Source of the DNA: Hoylesella loescheii
GTDB lineage: Bacteria; Bacteroidota; Bacteroidia; Bacteroidales; Bacteroidaceae
Assembly: GCA_021531755.1 (NCBI GenBank)
Contig: JADYUK010000017.1
Coordinates: 1 to 64,000 of the forward strand
Length of the DNA stretch: 64,000 nucleotides
Direction of reading: 5' to 3'
The notes under the pieces are model-generated. The model made no database searches, had not been told where the DNA came from, and was given only the letters and a program-made list of their open reading frames with translations. A program made the translations under genes and the position numbers. This document shows, piece after piece, positions 1 to 8,789 of this stretch (position 1 is the stretch's first letter; every line of letters begins with the position of its first letter).

Positions 1-464
1 AGAGCCCCCAGGAGAGAGCCCTCAGGGAGGGGCAGGGCTATTCTCTATGGTCTGTTTTAGTCTGCAAAATTAATATAATTGTCTGGAATTCTTTTAATAG
101 TGTTGAGATTTTTTGAGATTTTTGCTGAGAACAATTGCCTATGGATTCACGGGCTGGAAATGGATGCCGTGTCATTCAATACATATGAGGCTGTCATTCA
201 GTGTCTCTTGGCCGTTCATTCAGAGCCTATGAGGCGGTCATTCAATACGTATGGGAAAACCGATGGAAAACCGCTCTGCTTCCCGCTCATCAATGGGGGA
301 TGTCTCGGGGGGTGTGGACAGGCAAAAAAGACACCGCTGCAAGCGGCATGTCTCTATGCCGTTGCAGCGGTGATGTCCTAATGCTGTTATGTCGTTCCTA
401 TGCTTCTGCTCATTGAGCTTGCCGTCATCTGTCGTTCGCCCGGGGCATGTCGCAGGGACTGGAA
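1..464. other. non-coding flank with degenerate tandem repeats
   Basis: No convincing gene is seen downstream of nadE. The stretch holds four degenerate 21-23 bp tandem units at 171-257, each starting GTCATTCA or GTTCATTCA, and the nadE terminator at 332-372. Short reading frames here show no recognisable protein features. Confidence 0.6.
332..372 (-). terminator. rho-independent terminator of nadE
   Basis: A stem pairs 332-349 with 356-372 with one bulged base and a 6-nt loop. Read on the minus strand it is followed at once by a run of T residues (complement of 323-331), the classical intrinsic terminator form. It lies about 95 bp after the nadE stop codon. Confidence 0.85.
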
Positions 465-2351
465 TTATAGTTTCCAGAGGTCGTTTGCTGCATCAGAAGG
501 CATGCGCCAGTCGCCTCGTGGTGACAGCGACACGCTGCCCACCTTTGGGCCGTCAGGCAGGCACGAGCGTTTGAACTGCTGCTGGAAGAATCTGCGCAGG
601 AAGATGTTCAGCCAGTGGCGTATGGTCTCCTCGTCATAGAGCAGCTCGAAAGCCCTGTTGGCGAGGAAGAGTATCTTCTCAGGGGAGAACCCGAATCGGA
701 GGAAATGGTAGAGGAAGAAATCGTGGAGCTCATAGGGGCCGACAAGGTCTTCTGTCTTCTGCTTTATCTCGCCGTTCTCGTCGGCCGGAATCAGCTCGGG
801 CGAGATAGGCGTGTCGATTATATCCATCAGCGTCTGCCTTGCCTCCTTGCCCACCTGATAGTCTGCGACATACTGTACGAGATGCCTTATCAGAGTCTTC
901 GGTATAGAGACGTTCACACCGTACATGGACATATGGTCGCCGTTGTATGTCGCCCATCCTAATGCCAGCTCAGAGAGGTCGCCTGTCCCGATGACGATGC
1001 CCCCCACCTGGTTGGCTATATCCATGAGCACCATGGTGCGGTATCTCGCCTGTGAGTTCTCGTATGTCGTGTCGTGTATGTCAGCGTCATGTCCTATGTC
1101 AGCGAAGTGCTGCTCGACGGCTTTCACTATGCTTATCTCCCTCTGTGTTATGCCGAGTTGTGTCATGAGCGCCACGGCGTTGTCGTGGGTCCTGTCTGTT
1201 GTGCCGTATCCGGGCATAGTGATTCCGTGTATGCCTTTCAGGTCGAGGCCGAGCTTGTTGAATGTCCTTACGCAGACGAGCAGTGCGAGCGTGGAGTCAA
1301 GTCCGCCGCTTATGCCCACGACGACATTCTTGCATCTGATGTGTTCCAGCCTTCTTGCCAGTCCCAGCACCTGTATGTTGAATATCTCCTCGCACGATGC
1401 CTTCATGTCGTCCGTCTTCGGTATGAACGGGTGGGCGTCATAGTGGCGGTGCAGGGTGAATTTCCCGAGCACCTTGTTGTATGCTTCGTCGTCGAGCACG
1501 AGGTCGAGCACCTCGGCTTTCTTCATCAGCTTCCCCTGTGCTCTTCCGAATGTTGTGTTTGTCCTTCGCTCTGTGCGCAGCCTCTCCACGTCTATCTGTG
1601 CCATGACGAGTTGTGGCTCGAGCGAGAAACGCTCAGAGTGGGCGAGCTGCTGTCCGTTCTCGTATATTATGGCGTTGCCTGCATAGACGAGGTCCTGGGA
1701 TGACTCTCCGAATCCGCATGAGCTGTAGACATAGCCTGACATTGTGCGTGCGCTCTGCTGTGATATGAGCGACAGGAGATACTTGTGCTTGCCTATCAGC
1801 TCGTCGGTCGCTGAGAGGTTGAGGATGATGTCAGCCCCTGATGTGGCAAGCGTCGTAGACGGTGGGATGGCCGACCACAGGTCCTCGCATATCTCCACGC
1901 CGAATGTCACACCTGAGGGCAGACGGAAGATTCGTGGCTCAGCGTCAAGGTCCTCGACAGAGAACCAGCGCTTCTCGTAGAACTCGTTGTAGTTTGGCAG
2001 GAAGGTCTTGTGGACATAGTGGCGCTGCCCGTTGGAGATGATGACGGCTGTGTTCATGAGCCGGTCGTCCTGACGGTGTGGCGCGCCCACGACGAATGTT
2101 ATGCCGCGCCCGAGACTGAAGTCGGTCAGTATGCTCAGCGCCTCGTCCGAGGCGTCGAGCAGATGGCTCGAGCGGAAGAGGTCCTGGCATGTATAGCCTG
2201 TTATGCACAGCTCGGGGAATACGAGCAGCTCCACGCCTTTGCCCTCGGCTTCCTCTATCAGGCGCTCTATCTCCTCTACATTATATTGTACGTCGGCAAC
2301 GCGTGTCCTTGGCACTGCCGCGGCTACTGTTATGAATCCGTAGTTTGTCAT
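465..2351 (-). CDS. nadE: glutamine-dependent NAD+ synthetase
   Basis: This cytoplasmic enzyme converts nicotinic acid adenine dinucleotide to NAD+ using ATP and ammonia released from glutamine, the last step of NAD synthesis. The 628-residue product has the two expected parts. The N-terminal nitrilase-type glutaminase shows all three catalytic motifs: Glu in FPELCITGY, Lys in VHKTFLPNY and Cys in GVEICEDLW. The C-terminal synthetase shows the SGGLDS pyrophosphate-binding loop and the GTGDLSELALGW segment. Length fits the long, glutaminase-fused family. The ATG start matches the natural N terminus of the nitrilase domain. It is the last gene of a leftward run and has its own terminator. No oddity seen. 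Confidence 0.96.
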   Translation of the reverse strand: MTNYGFITVAAAVPRTRVADVQYNVEEIERLIEEAEGKGVELLVFPELCITGYTCQDLFRSSHLLDASDEALSILTDFSLGRGITFVVGAPHRQDDRLMNTAVIISNGQRHYVHKTFLPNYNEFYEKRWFSVEDLDAEPRIFRLPSGVTFGVEICEDLWSAIPPSTTLATSGADIILNLSATDELIGKHKYLLSLISQQSARTMSGYVYSSCGFGESSQDLVYAGNAIIYENGQQLAHSERFSLEPQLVMAQIDVERLRTERRTNTTFGRAQGKLMKKAEVLDLVLDDEAYNKVLGKFTLHRHYDAHPFIPKTDDMKASCEEIFNIQVLGLARRLEHIRCKNVVVGISGGLDSTLALLVCVRTFNKLGLDLKGIHGITMPGYGTTDRTHDNAVALMTQLGITQREISIVKAVEQHFADIGHDADIHDTTYENSQARYRTMVLMDIANQVGGIVIGTGDLSELALGWATYNGDHMSMYGVNVSIPKTLIRHLVQYVADYQVGKEARQTLMDIIDTPISPELIPADENGEIKQKTEDLVGPYELHDFFLYHFLRFGFSPEKILFLANRAFELLYDEETIRHWLNIFLRRFFQQQFKRSCLPDGPKVGSVSLSPRGDWRMPSDAANDLWKL

Positions 2352-2449
2352 GTCTTTCTTTATTGCTTTTCGTAGGGTGATGATATGTCATTCCGGTCTT
2401 GTCGGCGGCAAGGTCCGGCATGGATGATGGTAACGGTCGTCCGCCCCAA

Positions 2450-3598
2450 TCACTTGATTGTGACCTGTGTCGCCCCATAGCCATATTCCTGGAACGAGGC
2501 GTCCTGATAGGTGCATGGGCGGTATCTGTAGACCAGCTCGTGGATGATGGCGTGTCTCAGCACACCCTCCCCCTTGCCGTGTATGAAGATGATTTTCTTC
2601 CCTTTCTCATGGCGGTGCTCCTTCATGATTCTCCTGAAATGGTCAAGCTGGTAGTTCAGGATGTCGGCCGATGACATGCCGCCGGTATTGTCGAGCAGTT
2701 TCTCCGCATGGAGGTCTATAACCTCAGCCTCCTCCAGACCTTTCCTCGGGGTGCGTGTGCTCAGCTGTGTGAGCCGCTCCTTGTCATCGGCTGTGGCGTA
2801 CATCTCCTGCTTCAGGCTGTTGGCGTCGATGTCTATCGAGCGTGCAGGCTTGTCGTCCTCTATTATGGTATAGAGGAGGGCAGGCTGCTCGAAGAAGTCG
2901 TTAGGCTGGAAGACGTGGAGCTTGTAGAACTTCATCTGGTCAATGCGCAGCATGACACTCACAGGCTGTTTCAGCGAGAAAGGCTTCTCGCGCTTGAAAG
3001 CTGTCATCTGTATGCATACGCGGCTGAGGGCGTTGACCTCGCACAGGGTGAACTCCTCGATATACTCTTTCGTGTTAGGCTCCAGCACACCTTCTGCCCT
3101 TACTGTCCAGCTGTTGTTCTCGGCAGAGAGGTATGTATAGTGGAGATAATAGTTTGAGTCGTTGACGAGGTATGTGTCAAACTCCGTGTCGGTCACCTTC
3201 TTTATGTCTACGGGCACGAAAGCCAGATACGCGTTAAGCAGGTTTCCGCCTTTCCGCTCCTCGACAGGTCTCTTGAATGTTATCTCCTTGTCGGAGGGGT
3301 CGTCGTCTCTGGCGGCATTATCAGCCTCCTCCTCCATGCCCTCGTTGAGGAGAGCCCTCATGCTTCTCCCGTCGCTCTTTGCGGCAGAGCGCCTCTCGTC
3401 CCTCTGCATAGCGGCCACCATGCTTGCTGTCGAGTAGCTCTCCTGCGATGCGTCGAGCACGACCTCGTTTATTGGTGTCGGTATCTGGAATCCATCCGCA
3501 TCCTCCACCATCACTATGTTCCCCTTCACGGCAGCGACAGTGCCGCCACCAGTGTCAAAGAGGAATCTCACCTTATCACCTTTCTTTATCATTGTCAT
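2450..3598 (-). CDS. DUF2027/Smr domain protein
   Basis: The 382-residue protein begins with a small beta-rich segment (KKGDKVRFLFDTGGGTV) typical of the DUF2027 family and ends with an Smr domain, visible from about residue 290 as VIDLHAEKL and then IFIHGKGEGVLRHAI. Smr domains are small nucleases related to the MutS2 C terminus, some acting on collided ribosomes or branched DNA; the substrate of this Bacteroidetes version is not established. An acidic linker (EEEADNAARDDD) lies between the parts. It sits 98 bp upstream of nadE and 115 bp downstream of queA on the same strand. The start could also be the second Met, two codons in. Confidence 0.85.
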   Translation of the reverse strand: MTMIKKGDKVRFLFDTGGGTVAAVKGNIVMVEDADGFQIPTPINEVVLDASQESYSTASMVAAMQRDERRSAAKSDGRSMRALLNEGMEEEADNAARDDDPSDKEITFKRPVEERKGGNLLNAYLAFVPVDIKKVTDTEFDTYLVNDSNYYLHYTYLSAENNSWTVRAEGVLEPNTKEYIEEFTLCEVNALSRVCIQMTAFKREKPFSLKQPVSVMLRIDQMKFYKLHVFQPNDFFEQPALLYTIIEDDKPARSIDIDANSLKQEMYATADDKERLTQLSTRTPRKGLEEAEVIDLHAEKLLDNTGGMSSADILNYQLDHFRRIMKEHRHEKGKKIIFIHGKGEGVLRHAIIHELVYRYRPCTYQDASFQEYGYGATQVTIK

Positions 3599-3713
3599 AG
3601 TCTTTGTCCTTGGTTTGTCTTTGTTGTTGTCTCCTCCCTTACGCCTGCTATCACGCTCGTCAGCATCGGGGGGCAGCCATCCTTGTCGCCTCTCCCGTAG
3701 GTTTAGGCTTCAG

Positions 3714-4964
3714 TTATTCAGCGTCCGCGTCGTGAGTCTTGGGTATGAGCATGGACGAGTCGCCATAGCTGAGGAATCTGAATCCGTTATGGAGAGCGTA
3801 GTCATATATCCTGTGCCAGTCAGCGCCGACGAGGGCCGAGACGAGCAGCAGCAGTGTCGACTGTGGCTGGTGGAAGTTTGTTATCAGCCGCCTGACGATT
3901 CTGTATCTGTATCCCGGCGCTATTATTATCTGTGTTGAGGCGTGCAGAGTCTTCAGCCCGCACGTGTCGAGATAGTCCCTGATGGCCTCTATCGCCTGCC
4001 GTGTGGTGGGCTGGGAGGTGGTGTCGCCGTATGGTTCCCATTGTGCCACATGCAGGTCGTTGTCGGTGACATTGTCCTTGTGCTCAAGTATATGCCTGCC
4101 TATGTAGTACAGGCTCTCAAGGGTTCTTACCGATGTCGTGCCGACAGCAATGGCCTTGCAGTCGTGCTCAAGAATACGGTCAATCGTGTGGCGGCTGACA
4201 GAGACATACTCAGTATGCATATCATGCCCGCTGATTTTCTCTGACTTTACCGGTCTGAATGTCCCTGCCCCCACATGCAGTGTCAGCTCCTCACGCTCCA
4301 CACCGTTCTTGTCAAGCGCCGCGAGCACCGTGTCAGTGAAGTGGAGTCCTGCTGTCGGTGCTGCCACGCTCCCTTTTATCTTCGAGTATACGGTCTGGTA
4401 TGTCGTCTTGTCGCTTTCCTCTGTGTCGCGGTTGAGATACGGCGGTATAGGCAGCTCGCCAGCCGCGTCTATGATATCGGCGAAACATGCGCCGGCGTTG
4501 TCCCATGCCAGCCTGACTCTCTGGCTTGTGCCGCTTTCGCCTATATGCTCTGCTGTCAGCCTTGTCGGTGTCCCCTTAACGTCGAGAGTCCTTCTCAGCG
4601 TGACACCTTTCCATTTCTTGAGGTTCCCGACAAGGCACAGCCACTCACACTCCCCTTTCTGCTGGAACATCAGCTCATAGTCAGCAGGGCTGTATGGCTC
4701 GAGCAGGAACACCTCTATCAGCGCCCCAGTCTCTTTCCTGAAGTGCAGCCTTGCCTGTATCACCCTCGTGTTGTTGAATATCATCAGTGAACCCTTGGGT
4801 ATCATCTCAGATATATTGCGGAATACGGTGTGGCTTATCTCGCCCTTGTCGTATATGAGCAGCTTGCTTGAGTCACGCTCAGGCAGGGGATATTTAGCTA
4901 TGCGCTCGTCAGGCAGGGTGTAGTTATAGTCAGATATGAGAATATTGCGTGGGTCTGTTGTCAT
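3714..4964 (-). CDS. queA: S-adenosylmethionine:tRNA ribosyltransferase-isomerase
   Basis: QueA transfers and isomerises the ribosyl part of SAM onto preQ1 in tRNA, giving epoxyqueuosine at the wobble position of tRNAs with GUN anticodons. Family hallmarks are clear: DYNYTLPDERIAKYPLPERDSS at the N terminus (start of the motif at residue 10), the FNNTRVIQARL strand, and the SVAAPTAGLHF and LHVGAGTFRPV segments in the core. At 416 residues it is somewhat longer than the common length near 350, with the extra sequence at the C terminus, as in other Bacteroidetes. It lies 21 bp downstream of the PAP2 gene, so the two are probably co-transcribed. No preQ1 riboswitch was recognised upstream. Confidence 0.94.
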   Translation of the reverse strand: MTTDPRNILISDYNYTLPDERIAKYPLPERDSSKLLIYDKGEISHTVFRNISEMIPKGSLMIFNNTRVIQARLHFRKETGALIEVFLLEPYSPADYELMFQQKGECEWLCLVGNLKKWKGVTLRRTLDVKGTPTRLTAEHIGESGTSQRVRLAWDNAGACFADIIDAAGELPIPPYLNRDTEESDKTTYQTVYSKIKGSVAAPTAGLHFTDTVLAALDKNGVEREELTLHVGAGTFRPVKSEKISGHDMHTEYVSVSRHTIDRILEHDCKAIAVGTTSVRTLESLYYIGRHILEHKDNVTDNDLHVAQWEPYGDTTSQPTTRQAIEAIRDYLDTCGLKTLHASTQIIIAPGYRYRIVRRLITNFHQPQSTLLLLVSALVGADWHRIYDYALHNGFRFLSYGDSSMLIPKTHDADAE

Positions 4965-4985
4965 CGTCGTCTTCTTCTGTGGTGT

Positions 4986-5684
4986 TTAGTATGTCATGGT
5001 CAGCGCTCTCAATATGGCGTATATGACAGATGCTGTCATGACATTTATTGTCAGAGTGATATCGGCCAGTCCATAACCGGTTTTGGTGTATTGGGATGAT
5101 ATGAAATGTAGCTTTGGCGATAACCTCGTGTAAGCTCGCCGGTATCCTAAGTAAACCAAGGCTCCGCTTATCATACCCCATAATAATCCGGCAGCGATGT
5201 CCGAGGGGTAGTGCATGCCAAGGTATATGCGTGTCCAGCAGTTGATGAGCGACCATATCAGGAGCGCTATGGTCATTCTCGTGTTTCTCATGAGCAGCGC
5301 CATGAATGTCGATATCGCCATGGTGTTTGCGGCGTGTGCCGAGAAGAAGCTGTAGTTCTTGTCCGCCACTCCCGCCACGAGCGTTATCATCTCCCTCACC
5401 TCAGGGTCGTTGATTGGTCTCAGACGCATGGTGAGAGGTTTCATGATGCCATCGGCCATGCCGTCGGCGAGCAGCAGGCACAATGCGCATGACAGGATGA
5501 TAAGGCCTATTTGTGCCATCGTCTCGTTGTTCTTTATGACAACGAAGAGCAGTGTCAGATACATCGCTATCCATGTCCATCCTGATGTCAGCACAAGGGC
5601 GAAAGCGTCGCTGAACATGTTATGGCTGCCTCCAAGCACAGGTATCAGCCATAAGTCAATGTTTGTTATTCCAGTAAAGTCCAA
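4986..5684 (-). CDS. PAP2-family membrane phosphatase
   Basis: This 232-residue protein is a polytopic membrane phosphatase of the PAP2 superfamily, whose members dephosphorylate lipid pyrophosphates such as undecaprenyl-PP or lipid A phosphates. The three family motifs are present: KPLTMRLRP (about residues 83-91), the SAHA variant of the PSGH motif in SFFSAHAANT, and RIYLGMHYPSDIAAG with the catalytic His and Asp. About six hydrophobic helices are visible. The reading frame opens with TTG at 5684 because no upstream in-frame ATG exists before a stop; the next ATG would cut off the first helix. It is immediately upstream of queA. The exact lipid substrate cannot be told. Confidence 0.88.
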   Translation of the reverse strand: MDFTGITNIDLWLIPVLGGSHNMFSDAFALVLTSGWTWIAMYLTLLFVVIKNNETMAQIGLIILSCALCLLLADGMADGIMKPLTMRLRPINDPEVREMITLVAGVADKNYSFFSAHAANTMAISTFMALLMRNTRMTIALLIWSLINCWTRIYLGMHYPSDIAAGLLWGMISGALVYLGYRRAYTRLSPKLHFISSQYTKTGYGLADITLTINVMTASVIYAILRALTMTY

Positions 5685-5843
5685 AGTGTCTTCCTCTTGA
5701 TTGGTTAATGTCTTTGTGTCACTAAATGGCCCGGTATATGTTTATGGAGTAGGGCAGGGGGAGAATGCTGCCCCATCGACGGGGGCGAAGTGTTAGGATT
5801 GGCACCCATCAGCCATTCTCCGCTATTCTCCGGCCTCCTGATG

Positions 5844-6464
5844 TCACATGGGCAGGTATATGAGATATTTCTCCTTGAACCATTCCTCGTCGAAGAATGT
5901 GCTCAGCTCTGTCTTCTCAGCAAGATGCCTGTAGTTATGGAGCTCGCTGTCGAGATTGCCACCCTTGAGACACAGTATGCCGTTGGCTATGGAGTTCTGC
6001 TGTCTCCTGGTGAAGTTCTTCCGGACAATCTTGACAAGGTCAGGCAGAGGCATCACAGCCCTTGAGACAACGAAGTCATACTGTCCGCGCTCCTCCTCGC
6101 CTCTGATATGCACAGCCTCCACATTCTTCAGCCCTATAGCGTCAGCCACCTCCTGTGCCACTCTAACCTTCTTGCCTGTCCCGTCGATAAGCCTGAATCT
6201 TGTCTCTGGGAACATTATCGCGAGTGGTATGCCGGGGAACCCTCCGCCGCATCCGAAATCAAGCACTCTCGTGCCGGGCCTGAAACGCAGGGCCTTGGCT
6301 ATGGCGAGAGAGTGAAGGACATGGTGCTCGTAGAGATTGTCTATATCCTTGCGCGAGATGACATTTATCTTCGAGTTCCAGTCATGGTAGAGAGCGTCGA
6401 GCTCAGCAAACTGCCGCTTCTGCTCGTCGGTGAGGTCTTTGAAGTATTTTAGTATTATTTCCAT
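5844..6464 (-). CDS. rsmG: 16S rRNA (guanine527-N7)-methyltransferase RsmG
   Basis: RsmG methylates N7 of G527 in 16S rRNA near the decoding site, using SAM. The 206-residue product carries the SAM-binding motif VLDFGCGGGFPGIPLAI and the family segment WNSKINVISRKDIDNLYEHHVLHSL, both diagnostic. I chose the ATG at 6464 (protein MEIILKYFKDLT) rather than an upstream in-frame Met at 6536, because homologues start with this short helix and the upstream extension is cysteine/lysine rich and unlike the family. Loss of this gene gives low-level streptomycin resistance in other bacteria; here it looks intact. Confidence 0.95.
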   Translation of the reverse strand: MEIILKYFKDLTDEQKRQFAELDALYHDWNSKINVISRKDIDNLYEHHVLHSLAIAKALRFRPGTRVLDFGCGGGFPGIPLAIMFPETRFRLIDGTGKKVRVAQEVADAIGLKNVEAVHIRGEEERGQYDFVVSRAVMPLPDLVKIVRKNFTRRQQNSIANGILCLKGGNLDSELHNYRHLAEKTELSTFFDEEWFKEKYLIYLPM

Positions 6465-6572
6465 CTTGCTTTTGTGTTTTTTTCTACATGATGTACAGCC
6501 CGCTGTATAGCCATACATGAACTGGTATGCCAGCATGTGGGCATGGCTTGCATAGCCTTGGCCCCGTTGCCG

Positions 6573-7613
6573 TTATTGTGCTGTCTCCTCCAGAGCCCTG
6601 TCGAGAGCGCTGAGGTCGTTATCTGTCGTAGCCCAGCTCGTGACAAAGCGGCAGACAATATTGCCGCCATCCTGATGCTCCCATACCTCGAATGCCACCT
6701 TCTCCTTCAGCGCCTTGTAACGCTCGGGAGAGAGAACGACAAACTGCTGGTTCGTGGGAGAGTCGTATGCCATGCTGATACCATGCTTGCGGAAGATGCC
6801 TGTGATTCTCGCGGCCATCTGTATCGCATGGCTGGACACCCTCATATAAAGGTCGTCGGTGAAGAGAGTCGCAAACTGTATTCCTAACATACGGCCCTTG
6901 GCAAGCAATGCTCCGTGGCGCTTCACAGTGGTGAAGAAATGTCTTGGAGCCTTCATCCCCGTGAAGACGACCGCCTCGCCGAACATCGCCCCTACCTTTG
7001 TGCCGCCAATATAGAACACATCACAGTTCCTGGCAACATAGGCCATGTCATAATCAACTGCATCAGAGGCCAACGCATAGCCGAGACGTGCACCGTCGAT
7101 GAACAGGCGCAGGCTGTATTTCTGGCATGCAGAGTAGAGCGACGCCAGCTCCTCGCGGCTGTAGACCATGCCGTATTCTGTAGGCAGGGAGATGTAGACC
7201 ATGCCCGGCTGTACCATGTGGCCGCATGTCTCGTCGGCAAGGAATGTGTCCATATACTTTGCCACATCAGCCGCCCTCAGCTTGCTGTTCTCCCCGTCAA
7301 GTGTTATCACCTTGTGGCCGAAAGCCTCCACAGCGCCCGATTCATGCACAGCGATGTGGCCTGTCTCCAAGGCTATGACACCCTCACACCCGAGGAGGAG
7401 AGAGTCGATGACCGTCGTGTTGGTCTGTGTCCCACCCACGAGGAAGAACACGTCTGCCCCGTCGTTGTCTATCGCCTTGCGAATTCTCGATTTAGCCTCC
7501 TCACAGTACACATCGCTCCCATATCCGGATGTCTTCACGTCGTTTGTCTCTGCCAGACGCTCCAGAATCTCAGGAAGCATGCCATTATTATAGTCGCTCT
7601 CAAATGATATCAT
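6573..7613 (-). CDS. threonine aldolase-family PLP enzyme
   Basis: This is a fold-type I PLP enzyme of the low-specificity threonine aldolase / beta-eliminating lyase group, which cleaves L-threonine or allo-threonine to glycine and acetaldehyde. The 346 residues show ETGHIAVHESG with the ring-stacking His at 86, FIDGARLGYAL with the cofactor-binding Asp, and the Schiff-base Lys at about 206 in YIGGTKVGAMFG. Length matches the family. A near-perfect promoter (7808-7839) lies about 200 bp upstream, so the mRNA has an unusually long leader. Substrate preference among threonine stereoisomers cannot be judged from sequence. Confidence 0.9.
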   Translation of the reverse strand: MISFESDYNNGMLPEILERLAETNDVKTSGYGSDVYCEEAKSRIRKAIDNDGADVFFLVGGTQTNTTVIDSLLLGCEGVIALETGHIAVHESGAVEAFGHKVITLDGENSKLRAADVAKYMDTFLADETCGHMVQPGMVYISLPTEYGMVYSREELASLYSACQKYSLRLFIDGARLGYALASDAVDYDMAYVARNCDVFYIGGTKVGAMFGEAVVFTGMKAPRHFFTTVKRHGALLAKGRMLGIQFATLFTDDLYMRVSSHAIQMAARITGIFRKHGISMAYDSPTNQQFVVLSPERYKALKEKVAFEVWEHQDGGNIVCRFVTSWATTDNDLSALDRALEETAQ

Positions 7614-7807
7614 GTCTCTTTGTCTCGCTTTTAAACGTTATGTTTTTTTATACAGTTGGGCTATGAGATAGTTAAACACCCCTTTGGTATATGTTATGAG
7701 AGAATAACTCATAGAGCCCCACCTTGAACAATAGTATTGTCTTACAGCTTGCTCCCGCAGGCATGGCAATATGCCTGTATGCCTTGTGTCAGATAGCAAT
7801 CTGTCTG

Positions 7808-7839
7808 CAAAAGTACCTATATTTTTCCATTTATCCAAA
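7808..7839 (-). promoter_or_regulatory. Bacteroidetes-type promoter of the threonine aldolase gene
   Basis: On the minus strand TTTG (complement of 7836-7839) is followed after exactly 20 nt by TACTTTTG (complement of 7808-7815). This matches the Bacteroidetes TTTG/TAnnTTTG consensus. Transcription would start near 7801, leaving a leader of about 190 nt containing small inverted repeats (for example AGGCAT/ATGCCT near 7760-7780). Confidence 0.75.
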
Positions 7840-8253
7840 TAAACACACATCGTTTTTGTAGTCTTTTGCCCCTGTGCCTTATTTCCCTTATGTATGCTGC
7901 TGTAAGAGATGATGAAGCATACGACATGAATGAAGCTGGTATATACGAGCGAGGCTCTAAAGACTAACCGTAGCCTTTAGAGCCTCGCTGTGACATGAAT
8001 ATTGGGATTGTGATTGCTATCCAGGCTTATCTTATAGCTGGATAGGGAATATTATCTGGATAGGGAATAATATTATTCTCACCAGATGATTCATTTGTCA
8101 CCAAACGGCCATCCTCACTTTACATAACCCAACATAATCTTCTATTCTGTTGTCTGTTTGCAGAACAATTACAGAAGTTCCGTCACCTCCTCACCCACGA
8201 GCGTCCGCCGTTGTATATGGTTTTTTGTTCTGTTTTGGATTAATTGGCTGCAG
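7840..8253. other. non-coding spacer with perfect hairpin and direct repeats
   Basis: No gene is seen. It contains a perfect 14-bp hairpin (arms 7949-7962 and 7975-7988, loop 12 nt) with no T tract on either side, probably protecting or terminating the minus-strand transcript of the lipoprotein gene. It also holds two 17-bp CTGGATAGGGAATA-type repeats (8038-8054 and 8056-8072) and one arm of a 32-bp direct repeat (8182-8213) whose other copy is the 3' end of the next gene. Confidence 0.6.
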
Positions 8254-8284
8254 TCACCTCCTCACCCACGAGCGTCCGCCGTTG
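8182..8284 (-). repeat. 32-bp direct repeat of the lipoprotein gene's 3' end
   Basis: The 32 bases at 8182-8213 are identical to 8253-8284, which encode the last residues and stop codon of the repeat lipoprotein. The copies are 71 bp apart. The extra copy just past the stop suggests loss or rearrangement of further 120-bp coding repeats. Confidence 0.8.
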
Positions 8285-8763
8285 CGGGAGTAGTAGAGGC
8301 CCTTCGTGGTGTTGGCAATCAGTTCCGAACCGCTTTCCTGAAGGTTGAGAAACTCGCCGTAAGAGCTGTTGGTGCACCGTGGAGCAAACGAACGCCCGTC
8401 ATTAGTGCTGACATACACCCCCTTGCTTGTGCAGGCAAGCAGCTCATTGCCATAAACGAGCAAGTCCCTGAATGTGCCGTAAGATGCGTTGCTGCACCGT
8501 GTCACCCAGCTCCTGCCGCCATTCTGAGAACATTCCACACTGTTCTTCTGCACATTGATACGCAGCAGTTCCCTGCCCATGTTTACTATCTGTGGCATAA
8601 CATTATATTTTTTAGGTTGAACATTCCGTTTGCCCTGCCCCACACCGCTGACATCAGCGGCACGCCTTGCCGTCTCGTTCTCTCTCACGTCTCCACAGCA
8701 GAAGGTGGAGAGCGTGAGAAAGAGCGTCAAGCACATCATCTGTCTCCTGAATTGTATGTCCAT
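8254..8763 (-). CDS. exported lipoprotein with two 40-residue repeats
   Basis: The 169-residue product is not assigned to a known family with confidence. It starts MDIQFRRQMMCLTLFLTLSTFCC, a signal peptide ending in a plausible lipobox cysteine. The C-terminal half is made of two 40-residue repeats that follow the pattern (N)GRSW..RC.N.SYG.F..L...G.EL.A.T.KG.Y.S, plus the first ten residues of a third that is cut by the stop codon. The pattern resembles beta-propeller (BNR/sialidase-like) blades. An ATG at 8763 is used; a TTG two codons upstream is possible. It lies 26 bp downstream of the LHH nuclease gene and could be a partner of it, though an exported lipoprotein is not an obvious immunity protein. 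Confidence 0.7.
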   Translation of the reverse strand: MDIQFRRQMMCLTLFLTLSTFCCGDVRENETARRAADVSGVGQGKRNVQPKKYNVMPQIVNMGRELLRINVQKNSVECSQNGGRSWVTRCSNASYGTFRDLLVYGNELLACTSKGVYVSTNDGRSFAPRCTNSSYGEFLNLQESGSELIANTTKGLYYSRNGGRSWVRR

Positions 8764-8789
8764 AAGCAAGAAAGATTCTGGTTATGCGT

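Noticed and set aside
79..416. plus-strand frames of 70-100 codons near the left edge
   Set aside because: They run through tandem repeats and the nadE terminator, overlap each other in different frames and show no protein-like pattern.
4964..4990. preQ1 riboswitch before queA
   Set aside because: Only 21 bp separate queA from the PAP2 gene, and no preQ1 aptamer pattern is seen further upstream.
8182..8284. CRISPR-like repeat-spacer unit
   Set aside because: Only two copies, one inside a coding region; explained by duplication of the gene's 3' end.
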